64,000 nt of DNA. It comes from Rikenellaceae bacterium (GTDB taxonomy: Bacteria; Bacteroidota; Bacteroidia; Bacteroidales; Rikenellaceae). Below the pieces are notes generated by a model that was given only the letters and a program-made list of their open reading frames with translations, was not told the origin of the DNA and searched no databases. Where the stretch lies: NCBI GenBank assembly GCA_020860245.1, contig JAJBUQ010000019.1:89148-153147 (forward strand), in the 5' to 3' direction. Both the position numbers and the translations under genes were made by a program. Positions 26,019 to 34,374 of this stretch are shown here, in pieces (the stretch's first letter is position 1; each line of letters opens with the position of its first letter).

Positions 26019-27086
26019 ATGAAAATCAAATATTTTTTGGTTATCCTTATAGGGGTTGTCGTCCTTATGGTAACCGGTTGTTCCAAAACCGATCATGTCG
26101 AGGAAGAAAACAGCGCCGGTTCTCTCATCGTACGTATCGAAGGAGTGACTAAAAGCCGTTCTATTGAGGACCTTACAGAGGCCGACAGCAAAATTTTCAA
26201 TTACAAGGTTTATGTATTCGGGTGGACCAGTGGAATTCTCGAAGCAGCCGTAACAGGCAATGCCTCCCATCCCACTACGATTACCGGTTTATCGACCGCA
26301 ACTACAAAAAGAGTTGTAGTTCTGGCCAACATGGGTGCCTATTACCCTGTTGTCGAAAATTATTCCGAAATGTTCGAGACTATCGGTAAGATCACCCTTG
26401 ACACGCAGAATCCAGGAATTATACCGGAAAGAGGGTATCTTATGTCAGGTTCCTCTGGATCGGAGGTAAGGTTGAGTTCTTCTGCCACAGTGGAGGAGAG
26501 GATAACGATATCCCGTGCTGTCGCTAAAATCTCTCTCGAAAGTCTGACTTTTATTCCTGATACGGGACATGAAATCGGAAAATTAGAAATCGTTGGCGTA
26601 GGTGTGCAGCGTGTAGCACCTGAAGTGACCCTTGTCCCGCTTAAATCTTATTACACGGTAGGACAGCCGGATTCTTACCATTATGGCGGTATTGCCGCTT
26701 CCGATCCGGAATTGCAGGTTAGAAATTTCTTGTACGACGATCTGAATCTCGGTACCGTTCCTTATGAAATTAACCATAAGTATGAACTCGGAAACTTCTT
26801 CCTTGTATTCCCGAACGATTCGGAAGAGAACTGTACTCTACTCACTATCAGTGCAAAATACGCGGGAGAGCAGATATACTATCCGATAAAGATCAATTCC
26901 CAAACAGGCAGCGGTAACACCGACGGCAGATTCGTAGAGAACAACAAACACTACAAACTCAACGTGACTGTCAAGAAGCTGGGCGAAGGTACTACCGATC
27001 CGGAGATTCCGCCTACCGATGCCGACCTCGATGTTATCGTGACAGTGGAAGACTGGGATGTAATTACCCAGAACGAAGTCTGGTAA
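26019..27086 (+). CDS. Mfa1/FimA-like major fimbrial subunit (lipoprotein precursor)
   Basis: The 355-residue protein has a lipoprotein signal (lipobox VTGC near residue 21), the N-terminal strand SLIVRIEG, the YKVYVFGW strand typical of fimbrial shaft proteins, ISRAVAKISLESLTF in the middle, and the C-terminal strand DVIVTVEDWDVI. This is the FimA/Mfa1 architecture, in which protease removal of the N-terminal strand allows donor-strand polymerisation of the fibre. It is the first gene of a three-gene operon and a paralogue of the protein at 12093-13280. A stable hairpin separates it from the next gene, likely letting it be made in excess. Confidence 0.8.
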   Translation: MKIKYFLVILIGVVVLMVTGCSKTDHVEEENSAGSLIVRIEGVTKSRSIEDLTEADSKIFNYKVYVFGWTSGILEAAVTGNASHPTTITGLSTATTKRVVVLANMGAYYPVVENYSEMFETIGKITLDTQNPGIIPERGYLMSGSSGSEVRLSSSATVEERITISRAVAKISLESLTFIPDTGHEIGKLEIVGVGVQRVAPEVTLVPLKSYYTVGQPDSYHYGGIAASDPELQVRNFLYDDLNLGTVPYEINHKYELGNFFLVFPNDSEENCTLLTISAKYAGEQIYYPIKINSQTGSGNTDGRFVENNKHYKLNVTVKKLGEGTTDPEIPPTDADLDVIVTVEDWDVITQNEVW

Positions 27087-27111
27087 TAAGATACTGAGTT
27101 CACCAAAAGAT

Positions 27112-27142
27112 TTTTATCCTGCGGATCCTCCGCAGGATAAAA
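27112..27142 (+). terminator. Intra-operon hairpin after the major fimbrial subunit gene
   Basis: TTTTATCCTGCGGA / TCCGCAGGATAAAA: perfect 14-bp arms, 3-nt loop, in the 81-bp gap before the anchor gene. It has no long T-run, so partial termination or a 3'-end-stabilising hairpin fits better than a full stop. Confidence 0.7.
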
Positions 27143-27167
27143 TTAAACCGGATAATATAATTTCGAT

Positions 27168-28115
27168 ATGTATGGGCAATTAATGCAGATAGCCCGGTAT
27201 TTACTCCTTCGCCTTGCGTCGCTGGCGGTATTATTTACGATGTTCCCTTCACAGGGTTGTATAAAAGAAGACATGACCGACTGTGTTACAGAAGAATGGT
27301 TGCTGTATGTCAAAGTTGTGGATATCGCCACAGGCAGCGATATTACCGCGTCAGGTGAAGTGGATAATATTGTGATAAATATATTCGATTCGGAGAACTG
27401 GTTTGTGGCTTCTTACAGTATGTCTGCCTTACAAATAAGAGAACGGGAACCGGTAAGAATAAAAAATTCCGGTAAAAGTCGATTAATTGTATCTGCGTGG
27501 GGCGCTCTCGATGACAATGTCGCTGTATCCGAAACAGGCGAAGGAAGTATACTGCGAGAATCGACAGTTACTTTGCTGCCAAATCCCGTAGCGGAGGAAT
27601 ACGATAGATTCCCTGGTGATTATTTCTTTGGATTAAAGGAGATAATATCGGGAAATGAACTATCGCGTACGGAGGAGATCGTCATAACGCAGAAAAATGC
27701 GAAACTGAATGTGACCGTAAGGGGGCTTGACCATAGTACACCGGAATATTACTATTTCAAAATATCCCACAATTATAGTGGGTATGACTTCTCAGGTACT
27801 CCACTCGTTCACTCCTCTTATCTCAAAACTCAGGGCGAATTCAATGATTCAGGAGAATATATCACTCGCGAACCCTGTATTCTCATACATTCGGATTATG
27901 ACGGTCTGCCGTCAGATGAAAATTCTGCGTGGGTCGGTCTCTTCGATGGGGAGCGCGAGATCGCCGGTACCAATAAGGACAGCAATGGGAATTATATCTC
28001 GCTGCTCTCCGGATTAACTACCAATGTACTCTTAGACCTCGATGAAGATGGCAGGATCTCCGTGTATATCAAGATTACTCCGTGGGATGAGATATACTTA
28101 TGGCCGGAGTATTGA
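27168..28115 (+). CDS. FimB/Mfa2 family fimbrial anchor lipoprotein
   Basis: The 315-residue protein has a hydrophobic signal and lipobox PSQGC (Cys near residue 31), followed by IKEDMTDC, the family's conserved CxKEDxxDC start. It has the IVINIFD strand near residue 67 and a C-terminal ISVYIKITPWDEI strand. It should anchor the fibre and control its length at the outer membrane. Second gene of the plus-strand cassette. An internal ATG six codons in could be the true start. It is a paralogue of the 297-residue protein at 11187-12080. Confidence 0.8.
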   Translation: MYGQLMQIARYLLLRLASLAVLFTMFPSQGCIKEDMTDCVTEEWLLYVKVVDIATGSDITASGEVDNIVINIFDSENWFVASYSMSALQIREREPVRIKNSGKSRLIVSAWGALDDNVAVSETGEGSILRESTVTLLPNPVAEEYDRFPGDYFFGLKEIISGNELSRTEEIVITQKNAKLNVTVRGLDHSTPEYYYFKISHNYSGYDFSGTPLVHSSYLKTQGEFNDSGEYITREPCILIHSDYDGLPSDENSAWVGLFDGEREIAGTNKDSNGNYISLLSGLTTNVLLDLDEDGRISVYIKITPWDEIYLWPEY

Positions 28116-28171
28116 TTATCAGTCCTGGTACTGCCCTTATGGTAATGTGTCGGTATTATTAATATGAAGAA

Positions 28172-30517
28172 ATGAAAGGAAAAGTAAATACGGAATCGTT
28201 ACATTTATTTGTGGGATTTTTCGTTCTCTTAGCAGGTTTATCCTTGGCCTCGTGTACAAAGGAGGACCTGCCTTCGAGAGGTACGGATTTATACGACGAG
28301 GCGGAGATAAGGCTTACCGTTACCGCTCCGGGATCTTCGCTGCCGCGAACTACTAACCGTTCCTCTGTCGATATGGAATTTAAAATATCCGATATCCGCA
28401 TACTTGTGTTCGGAGAGTCCGACGGGGAATATAAATTCAAATATATGGTCGAAGGGGAACAAATTCAGCCGGATGACTCCAATCCGTTGAGAACCAATTT
28501 CACAGCTAAATTAAAAACATCGGAGGATCCGATAAAACTGTTGCTGGTTGCAAATTCGGAAGATTCGTTCGCCTCTCATCACCCTGCGTTGAATGAAAAT
28601 GAATCGGACATAAGGCGGAGGCTAACAAAAGAATTTACCGGAGCCGACTTAAATCTTATCCCTATGTTCGGAGAGATGGTACTGACCTCCCTCGATGCTG
28701 TGCAGACGAATAATTTTCAGATAAGTATGTTGAGGGCGTTGGCCAGGGTGGACGTTGTAGTGGATCTCGATCAGGGTACTTCGCGGAATTTCGTTATAAA
28801 CGAAGTGTTTATTTACCGTTCGAATGACTGTATGCAGGTTATCCCCGATAGCGAGGCGATGTCCGGTTCTGAGATTCTCAGGGTAGATTCACCATCGGTC
28901 CCAGACGGTGCATTGCAGATTCAGCCCTATTCTAAGAAGGTGGTATCCGGTATTGATGACCGTATCGAAAAAATTTATCTTCCGGAATCATTGAATTATA
29001 ATGACGACAGGGATAAACAGCTTCAGGCGGTATGCGTTGTTGTCGGAGGCTATTATAACGGAGAGAATGTGCTCTCATACTACCGGATAGATTTTAATTC
29101 CGGGATCGCAGGACATCCCTTCGGACAAGTGTTGAGGAATCATCGCTATGAATTTACTGTGAGGCAGGTAAATGGACCAGGGTGGGAGACCCCCGACGAA
29201 GCGGCGGATAACCGTTCCACGACGATTATCGCGGATATAAAGACATGGGAAGATTTCACTATGGAGATGTATGCTAACGGAGATAATTATCTGGGAATAG
29301 CGTCACGTGAGGTCAAATTAGGATACAAAGCCGGATTACAAAAGAAAATCGGAGTGCAGTCTACTGTTCCGTACCGTATATCGTGGGTCGGAGGGGAGGA
29401 GGCCGTGGGGATCGACGACGGCCCCGTATCGAATGATTTTTTTTCAGCTCGTATCGAGAGTGTCGCAAGCGATCCCGACGATGTAACGTATATCGTTATC
29501 ACGACCCTCGTTACTAATAATACCGTCGGGAATTACCATTCTCAACTTAAGGTAGAGTGGAGCGATTGGGTTTTCTATGTGAACATCACTCAGTTATCGT
29601 ATACCGCAGCGGAGGTAAGATCGATCCGGGTAGTGTCCGCGCATGCCGGTTCGACAGGAAGTCTCGGTACCACGACAAACCCGCAAGGTGCGAACGGACG
29701 TGCGATGAGGATGATATTATCGAATCCTGCCAACTTCTCCCCCACAGGTACAGTCGATTTTTTCTCGGAATTTACATTCGATATATTCCCCAGTGAGAGC
29801 GTCCTCGGTTTGGCTGACGGTACCAATGAATATACATATACCGCGCGTGTACTGGTAGGTTCTGCCGATGTAATTTATCTTGCCAATGACAACAATGTGT
29901 CGAACTATTCCGCGAGGCTTATCGACGAATGGCTGAGGTCGAATCCCAATAAGGTTCTGATTATGGGTGCCGATGGAGACCGGACCTCTACCGGATTTAT
30001 CCACCCGAAGTATAATGGAATTTATATGGATCAGGTGGACTGGTATTTTAACAGGCTTGTCGTAGATAACAGTTACGACCGTATCCAGCCTATACATTCT
30101 GGAGATAATAACAGTAATTTCCATATAGTATCGGACGATGTCAATACGACCGAATTTTACCACGGAATATTTGGAGATGTTCCCGCAAATACTCCGTTCC
30201 GTTGTGCCGATACATACTTTGGTTATTCCAAAGAGATTTACAATCCGGATATTATACCTCTTTTAAAACACGAGAAGGCCCCTGAAGGTTCGATCAGTCT
30301 GGGGATCGATAAGAAGCGGCGCATTATATACCATGGAGACGCCAGCCTCCATGAAACCGGGACCGACCGTTTAAGCGCCAGCGCCCATAATTCCGGAACT
30401 ATTTCATCCGATCAGGATAGATTCTTCGCTAATATGTGGGCATGGATAGCCCGTCAGGTGATATATGGGGATGAGATGGAAGAATTATGTCCTGGGAATA
30501 TAAGCCTTGTAAAATAA
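28172..30517 (+). CDS. DUF4906-type large fimbrial (tip) lipoprotein, intact
   Basis: The 781-residue protein has a lipoprotein signal (ASC near residue 27, then TKEDLPS). The order of segments matches the interrupted paralogue at 9069-11168: ISDIRILVFGE, MLRALARVDVVVD, VFIYRSND, IYLPES, GQVLRNHRYEFTV, LGIASREVKL, SIRVVSAH, a DVIYLANDNN segment, DEWLRSNPNKVLIM, and a C-terminal SLGIDKKRRIIYHGD. It probably forms the tip of the fibre and carries the adhesive activity. As the intact copy, it is the reference showing that the paralogue's TAG replaces a Trp. It is followed by a clear terminator. Confidence 0.8.
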   Translation: MKGKVNTESLHLFVGFFVLLAGLSLASCTKEDLPSRGTDLYDEAEIRLTVTAPGSSLPRTTNRSSVDMEFKISDIRILVFGESDGEYKFKYMVEGEQIQPDDSNPLRTNFTAKLKTSEDPIKLLLVANSEDSFASHHPALNENESDIRRRLTKEFTGADLNLIPMFGEMVLTSLDAVQTNNFQISMLRALARVDVVVDLDQGTSRNFVINEVFIYRSNDCMQVIPDSEAMSGSEILRVDSPSVPDGALQIQPYSKKVVSGIDDRIEKIYLPESLNYNDDRDKQLQAVCVVVGGYYNGENVLSYYRIDFNSGIAGHPFGQVLRNHRYEFTVRQVNGPGWETPDEAADNRSTTIIADIKTWEDFTMEMYANGDNYLGIASREVKLGYKAGLQKKIGVQSTVPYRISWVGGEEAVGIDDGPVSNDFFSARIESVASDPDDVTYIVITTLVTNNTVGNYHSQLKVEWSDWVFYVNITQLSYTAAEVRSIRVVSAHAGSTGSLGTTTNPQGANGRAMRMILSNPANFSPTGTVDFFSEFTFDIFPSESVLGLADGTNEYTYTARVLVGSADVIYLANDNNVSNYSARLIDEWLRSNPNKVLIMGADGDRTSTGFIHPKYNGIYMDQVDWYFNRLVVDNSYDRIQPIHSGDNNSNFHIVSDDVNTTEFYHGIFGDVPANTPFRCADTYFGYSKEIYNPDIIPLLKHEKAPEGSISLGIDKKRRIIYHGDASLHETGTDRLSASAHNSGTISSDQDRFFANMWAWIARQVIYGDEMEELCPGNISLVK

Positions 30518-30518
30518 A

Positions 30519-30557
30519 AAAAACGGCACGGAGCTATTGTTCCTGCCGGTTTTTTTT
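30519..30557 (+). terminator. Terminator of the plus-strand fimbrial operon
   Basis: A stem built from CGGCA / TGCCG, with extra pairing across a small bulge, between an A-run and an eight-T run. Confidence 0.75.
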
Positions 30558-30646
30558 ATTTGTAAGAGGAAAGTTTCTGTGTGATTTAACCTTTAACAAC
30601 AGAATATTATTTGATGTGGGGAGAATGTGGGGAAAGATTTAATAAA

Positions 30647-30676
30647 AACCGCCTCTGGAAATTCCCAGAGGCGGTT
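30647..30676 (-). terminator. Terminator of tRNA-Cys
   Basis: AACCGCCTCTGG / CCAGAGGCGGTT, perfect 12-bp arms with a 6-nt loop. On the minus strand it is followed by TTTATT, directly after the tRNA. Confidence 0.75.
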
Positions 30677-30681
30677 CTGTG

Positions 30682-30752
30682 AGGTCTGAAGCGGATTCGA
30701 ACCGCTGTACAAGGTTTTGCAGACCTCTGCCTAACCACTCGGCCATCAGACC
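30682..30752 (-). tRNA. tRNA-Cys (anticodon GCA)
   Basis: The minus strand folds into a 71-nt cloverleaf: acceptor GGTCTGA / TCAGACC, a D-arm with GGTTAGG, anticodon loop CTGCAAA (GCA at 34-36) on a GAGGT / ACCTT stem, and a T-loop GGTTCGAATCC. The discriminator base is U73, the identity element of tRNA-Cys. CCA is not encoded. It has its own promoter upstream and a terminator downstream. Confidence 0.95.
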
Positions 30753-30766
30753 CTCAATAGCGAGTG

Positions 30767-30796
30767 CAAATATATCATTTTATTTTCTTTTACAAA
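30767..30796 (-). promoter_or_regulatory. Promoter of tRNA-Cys
   Basis: The minus strand reads TTTG (30793-30796), an 18-nt spacer, then TATATTTG (30767-30774), a full Bacteroides-type promoter 14 bp before the tRNA. Confidence 0.75.
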
Positions 30797-30891
30797 AATT
30801 TTGCGGTGTTTTAAAATATTTCCCGCTCTCGTCCGTCTTCAACAATATAAGGCGCCGTTCAAATAAATGTGAAACTTTTAAATTAAGGATT

Positions 30892-31146
30892 ATGTTCAAG
30901 AAAAGGAAAAGATATCTGGATATAGATATAAGCAAACTAAAATGCACCGGATGCGGAAGTTGTGTCGATAGATGCAGGCACGACGTTATAAAATTAAAAC
31001 GTATAGACGACCGTGCGTTCGCTTATTGTGCTAACTTTGAGAATTGCGTGGGATGCGGCAGATGCGCGAAGGTGTGTAAACATGGCGCTATTTACGTTAC
31101 CGACCTTGCCGCCGTAGATGTGGATACATTACTTAGATTTTATTAA
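30892..31146 (+). CDS. Small 2[4Fe-4S] ferredoxin-like protein
   Basis: I start at ATG 30892; the longer open frame runs back through the tRNA and is not real. The 84-residue protein holds two ferredoxin motifs, CTGCGSCVDRC near residue 18 and CVGCGRCAKVC near residue 49, each with the fourth Cys needed for two [4Fe-4S] clusters. It is a cytoplasmic electron carrier or cluster sensor. The next gene starts 2 bp on, and an ECF sigma gene follows, so all three are probably one operon. That places a redox protein directly with a sigma factor. Confidence 0.8.
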   Translation: MFKKRKRYLDIDISKLKCTGCGSCVDRCRHDVIKLKRIDDRAFAYCANFENCVGCGRCAKVCKHGAIYVTDLAAVDVDTLLRFY

Positions 31147-31148
31147 AT

Positions 31149-31514
31149 ATGAGAATATTTGGATTTTTAATTTTTATTGCGGTCTTCGCAGCTGCTTCTT
31201 TTATCGTAAGGCTGCTTTGGAACGCTATTCTTCCTGAAGTTACAGGATGCGGTATTCTTACCTACTGGCAATCGGCAGGTATCGTCTTGCTGTCGAGGCT
31301 GTTGTTCGGAGGGTTCGGAGCATTTGCCGGACATTTACACCGCCATCACCACCGCGCGAAAAATGAATTACATAGAAAGATGAAAGATCGCAGGCATATT
31401 CATGAAGCCATGGAGGGAATGACGCGTGAAGAGAAGAGAGAATATATACGGAATTTTTTCAACCGCGAGATGCACGTAGATAATATACCTAATGATAAGC
31501 CGGAACAAAACTAA
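31149..31514 (+). CDS. Small membrane protein with a His-rich cytoplasmic tail
   Basis: The 121-residue protein has two hydrophobic helices (about residues 4-24 and 40-62), then a short basic His-rich stretch, HLHRHHHRAKNELHRK near residue 67, and a helical, charged tail (MTREEKREYIRNFF). I do not recognise a named family. Its place between a ferredoxin and an ECF sigma factor would suit an anti-sigma-like or metal/redox-sensing membrane partner, but no known anti-sigma domain is visible. Confidence 0.6.
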   Translation: MRIFGFLIFIAVFAAASFIVRLLWNAILPEVTGCGILTYWQSAGIVLLSRLLFGGFGAFAGHLHRHHHRAKNELHRKMKDRRHIHEAMEGMTREEKREYIRNFFNREMHVDNIPNDKPEQN

Positions 31515-31532
31515 TCGTTCCAGTACCTGTCA

Positions 31533-32129
31533 ATGGCCAAAAAAAAGATAAATAAGGAACCGCCTCTGCCGGATAATGTTAAAATAACGGATATCGGAGA
31601 GATATACGAGACCAATAGCCTTGAACTGAAAAGATTCATCCGCAGAAATGTTTCGAACGACGAGGAGAGCGAGGATATCCTTCATAATGTATTCTATCAA
31701 CTTGCACGGATCGATATCACTGAGAACCCTATCGAACAAATATCCGCATGGCTGTACCGAGTGGCAAAGAACCAGATAATCGACCGATACAGGAAAAAAA
31801 AAGAACAGTGTATGCCAGTGCTTAGAAAAAACAGAGACGACGAGGATTCTCCGCGCGATATATCGGAACTTCTCTTCGACGAGAGCACCGATCCGGAGAA
31901 AAAACTGCTGAGATCCCTTGTGTGGGAGGAATTGGAAGCCGCATTGTGCGAGATGCCGGAGGAACAGCGAGTGGTCTTCGAACTCAATGAAATGCAGGGC
32001 ATACCGTTCCATGAAATATCGGAATCCACGGGGATACCGGTAAATACCCTGCTGTCGAGAAAAAGGTACGCTGTACAGTATCTCCGTAAGAGGCTTCGAG
32101 ATCTGTACAGCGATTTTGCAGATAGCTAA
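31533..32129 (+). CDS. RNA polymerase sigma-70 factor, ECF type
   Basis: The 198-residue protein has region 2 (LKRFIRRNVSNDEESEDILHNVF near residue 32, then ISAWLYRVAKNQIIDRYRKKK with the -10 recognition helix) and region 4 (ALCEMPEEQRVVFELNEMQG and the ESTGIPVNTLLSRKRYAVQYL helix-turn-helix). A long acidic linker joins them. ECF factors direct polymerase to stress or envelope promoters. It lies 18 bp after the His-rich membrane protein. No FecR-type anti-sigma gene follows, unlike many Bacteroidota ECFs. Confidence 0.85.
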   Translation: MAKKKINKEPPLPDNVKITDIGEIYETNSLELKRFIRRNVSNDEESEDILHNVFYQLARIDITENPIEQISAWLYRVAKNQIIDRYRKKKEQCMPVLRKNRDDEDSPRDISELLFDESTDPEKKLLRSLVWEELEAALCEMPEEQRVVFELNEMQGIPFHEISESTGIPVNTLLSRKRYAVQYLRKRLRDLYSDFADS

Positions 32130-32180
32130 CCGCATAAATCGCCGGATAGCTGTTACGGAAAAATAATTTTAAAAATTTGT

Positions 32181-32210
32181 TTTGAGATATTCATAATTGT
32201 TGTATATTTG
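32181..32210 (+). promoter_or_regulatory. rpmH promoter
   Basis: TTTG (32181-32184), an 18-nt spacer, TATATTTG (32203-32210): a full match to the Bacteroides promoter pattern, about 58 bp before rpmH. Same spacing as the tRNA-Cys promoter. Confidence 0.75.
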
Positions 32211-32267
32211 CACCTCGCAAACGTACAGGTTGCCCGGTAATTAAGAGAAATTTTAAAGGTATATACA

Positions 32268-32423
32268 ATGAAAAGGACATTCCAACCATCGCAGAGAAAA
32301 AGAAGAAACAAACATGGTTTCCGTGAAAGAATGGCGACTGCCAGCGGCCGCAAAGTTCTTGCTGCACGCCGCGCCAAAGGTAGAAAAAAACTTAGCGTTT
32401 CAGACGAAACAAGACACAGATAA
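32268..32423 (+). CDS. rpmH: 50S ribosomal protein L34
   Basis: A 51-residue basic protein, [18 protein letters not shown] at its N-terminus and then [20 protein letters not shown], which is the universal L34 sequence. The slightly extended C-terminus ([11 protein letters not shown]) is usual for Bacteroidota. It is a structural protein of the large ribosomal subunit. In many bacteria it neighbours dnaA or rnpA, but not here. Its own promoter and a following hairpin make it monocistronic. Confidence 0.97.
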   Translation: MKRTFQPSQRKRRNKHGFRERMATASGRKVLAARRAKGRKKLSVSDETRHR

Positions 32424-32446
32424 AATTGTCTGTCAAAATATAATCG

Positions 32447-32472
32447 AGGGTACATCACGTCCGGTGTACCCT
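32447..32472 (+). terminator. rpmH terminator
   Basis: AGGGTACA / TGTACCCT with a 10-nt loop, then TTGTGTT, 23 bp after the rpmH stop. Confidence 0.7.
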
Positions 32473-32503
32473 TTGTGTTATAGATATATAAAAGCCTTGA
32501 AAT

Positions 32504-33337
32504 ATGGATAACGTAACTGTCGCCATCGTTTACGATTTTGATGGAACCCTGTCGCCTGGGAACATGCAGGAATATGATTTTATACCCTCGGTAGGGAAGA
32601 ATAACGAGCAATTCTGGGATTATACCAACTCCATTGCCCGCGAACAGGATGCAGATCCTATTCTGGTCTATCTGTGGCGTATGATACGTGAAGCCCAAAG
32701 CAAAGAACTTCCGATAAAACGGGAAGACTTTGTCAATAGCGGACGCAATATAAAACTATTCAAAGGTGTCCGTGATTGGTTCGGAAGAATAAACTCTTAT
32801 GGTGCTTCACAAGGGTTGAACATCGAACATTATATCATATCTTCGGGAATGAAGGAGATGATTGAAGGTACGGACATAGCTCGGGAATTCAAACAAATAT
32901 ATGCCTGTTCGTTCCTGTACGATGAAAACGGAGTGGCTTGCTGGCCTGCCGTGTCCGTGAATTATACGAATAAAACACAGTTTATTTTTAAAATAAATAA
33001 AGGAATCGATAGTGTCTTCGAAAGCAAACTGATAAATAAATTTGTTCCGGAGGAGGACAGACCGGTGCAGTTCAGGCATATGATCTATTTCGGAGATGGA
33101 ACGACCGATATCCCGTGCATGAAGCTTGTCAAAGAAAAAAACGGACATTCCATTGCGGTATATAATCCCGAATGTGGTCCGGGAGGATTGGAGAATCTCA
33201 TTAAAGATAACCGCGTAAATTATGTTTGCAGTGCCGATTACACCGAAAATGGAGAGATAGACAATCTCGTGAAAGCCATAATAAATAAAATCCACGCTGA
33301 TCTCGTACTTAAAGAATATACCGAAAAGAACCGATGA
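32504..33337 (+). CDS. HAD family hydrolase (phosphoserine-phosphatase-like)
   Basis: The 277-residue protein has all HAD motifs: DFDGTLS at residues 11-17 (catalytic Asp11 and Asp13), IISSGMKEMI near residue 112, a conserved Lys in YTNKTQFIFKINKG near residue 160, and FGDGTTDIP near residue 197. These enzymes transfer phosphate through an aspartyl intermediate. The substrate is unknown. Its stop overlaps the pdxB start by 4 bp, so it might serve the serine/vitamin B6 branch, but this is only context. Confidence 0.8.
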   Translation: MDNVTVAIVYDFDGTLSPGNMQEYDFIPSVGKNNEQFWDYTNSIAREQDADPILVYLWRMIREAQSKELPIKREDFVNSGRNIKLFKGVRDWFGRINSYGASQGLNIEHYIISSGMKEMIEGTDIAREFKQIYACSFLYDENGVACWPAVSVNYTNKTQFIFKINKGIDSVFESKLINKFVPEEDRPVQFRHMIYFGDGTTDIPCMKLVKEKNGHSIAVYNPECGPGGLENLIKDNRVNYVCSADYTENGEIDNLVKAIINKIHADLVLKEYTEKNR

Positions 33338-34359
33338 AAGTTGTTATCGACGAAAATATTCCATTTATAAAAGGCATTCTGGAGCCGTTCTTCGAAGTAT
33401 TGTACAGGGAGGGGCAGAATATATCCGCGGAGGACGTGAATAATGCCGATGCACTTATAGTCCGTACCCGTACTCGTTGTGACGCGGGTTTGCTGGAAGG
33501 CAGCAGCGTCAGGTTCATAGGTACAGCCACCATAGGCTATGATCATATCGATACGGATTACTGCCGCCGTAATGGAATTGTTTACGAGACCGCGGCAGGA
33601 TGTAACGCGCGCGCAGTTATGCAGTATACAGCTTCCGCGCTCGTCCATTTATCGCGTGTGCAGAACTGGATTCCGCAAAATAAAACGGTAGGAATAATAG
33701 GCGTGGGTAACGTAGGATCCTGCGTCAAGTGGTTCGCGGAAAAATGCGGATTTAGAGTCCTATGCTGCGATCCTCCGAAACAAGAACAGAACCTATCCCT
33801 ACCCTATGTGGAGCTCGGTGAATTGCTGGATGCTTCGGATATAATTTCGATGCACGTTCCTCTTATCCGCGACGGTCGCTACCGCACCTATCTGATTGCC
33901 GATGAAAATTTTTTCCGCAGAATGCGGGAAGAAGCCGTCTTCATAAATACTTCGCGCGGAGAGATAGTAGATGAAACTGCCCTGCAGGATGCGATAACCT
34001 CTGGAAGAGTGTCTGCCGCCGTGCTCGATGTATGGAACAAAGAACCACAAATTAATGCAGTTCTGGCACACGAAACCGCATATTCCACGCCCCATATTGC
34101 CGGATATTCTCTTCAGGGGAAGGCTAATGGCACGGCAATTATAATTAATAAACTTAGCAGATTTTTTGGACTGCCGCTTCGAAATTGGTATCCCGAAGTT
34201 CCATGTATCGAACCGGATGAAAATATAACGTGGGAATATATATGCGATACCATCGACGAATATTTTAATATCCAGACGGAATCCGCACGCCTTCTCCGTA
34301 ATATTGCGAATTTTGAGACGATAAGAAATAATTACGATTACCGGAGTGAATATTTTTAG
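33334..34359 (+). CDS. pdxB: 4-phosphoerythronate dehydrogenase
   Basis: The 341-residue D-2-hydroxyacid dehydrogenase shows the PdxB start MKVVIDENIPFIKG, the substrate-binding RTRTRCDAGLL, GTATIGYDHID, NAD-binding GIIGVGNVGS near residue 115, and the catalytic Arg-Glu-His set including FINTSRGEIVDE and the TPHIAGYS His. PdxB oxidises 4-phospho-D-erythronate in pyridoxal-phosphate synthesis. It is somewhat shorter than the ~380 residues of enteric PdxB at its C-terminal dimerisation domain. It overlaps the HAD gene and converges on the aminotransferase gene. Confidence 0.9.
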   Translation: MKVVIDENIPFIKGILEPFFEVLYREGQNISAEDVNNADALIVRTRTRCDAGLLEGSSVRFIGTATIGYDHIDTDYCRRNGIVYETAAGCNARAVMQYTASALVHLSRVQNWIPQNKTVGIIGVGNVGSCVKWFAEKCGFRVLCCDPPKQEQNLSLPYVELGELLDASDIISMHVPLIRDGRYRTYLIADENFFRRMREEAVFINTSRGEIVDETALQDAITSGRVSAAVLDVWNKEPQINAVLAHETAYSTPHIAGYSLQGKANGTAIIINKLSRFFGLPLRNWYPEVPCIEPDENITWEYICDTIDEYFNIQTESARLLRNIANFETIRNNYDYRSEYF

Positions 34360-34374
34360 ATTAAAAGTTCTGGT

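Noticed and set aside
30679..30891. N-terminal extension of the ferredoxin gene
   Set aside because: It runs across the tRNA-Cys gene and its promoter; the ATG at 30892 gives a normal ferredoxin.
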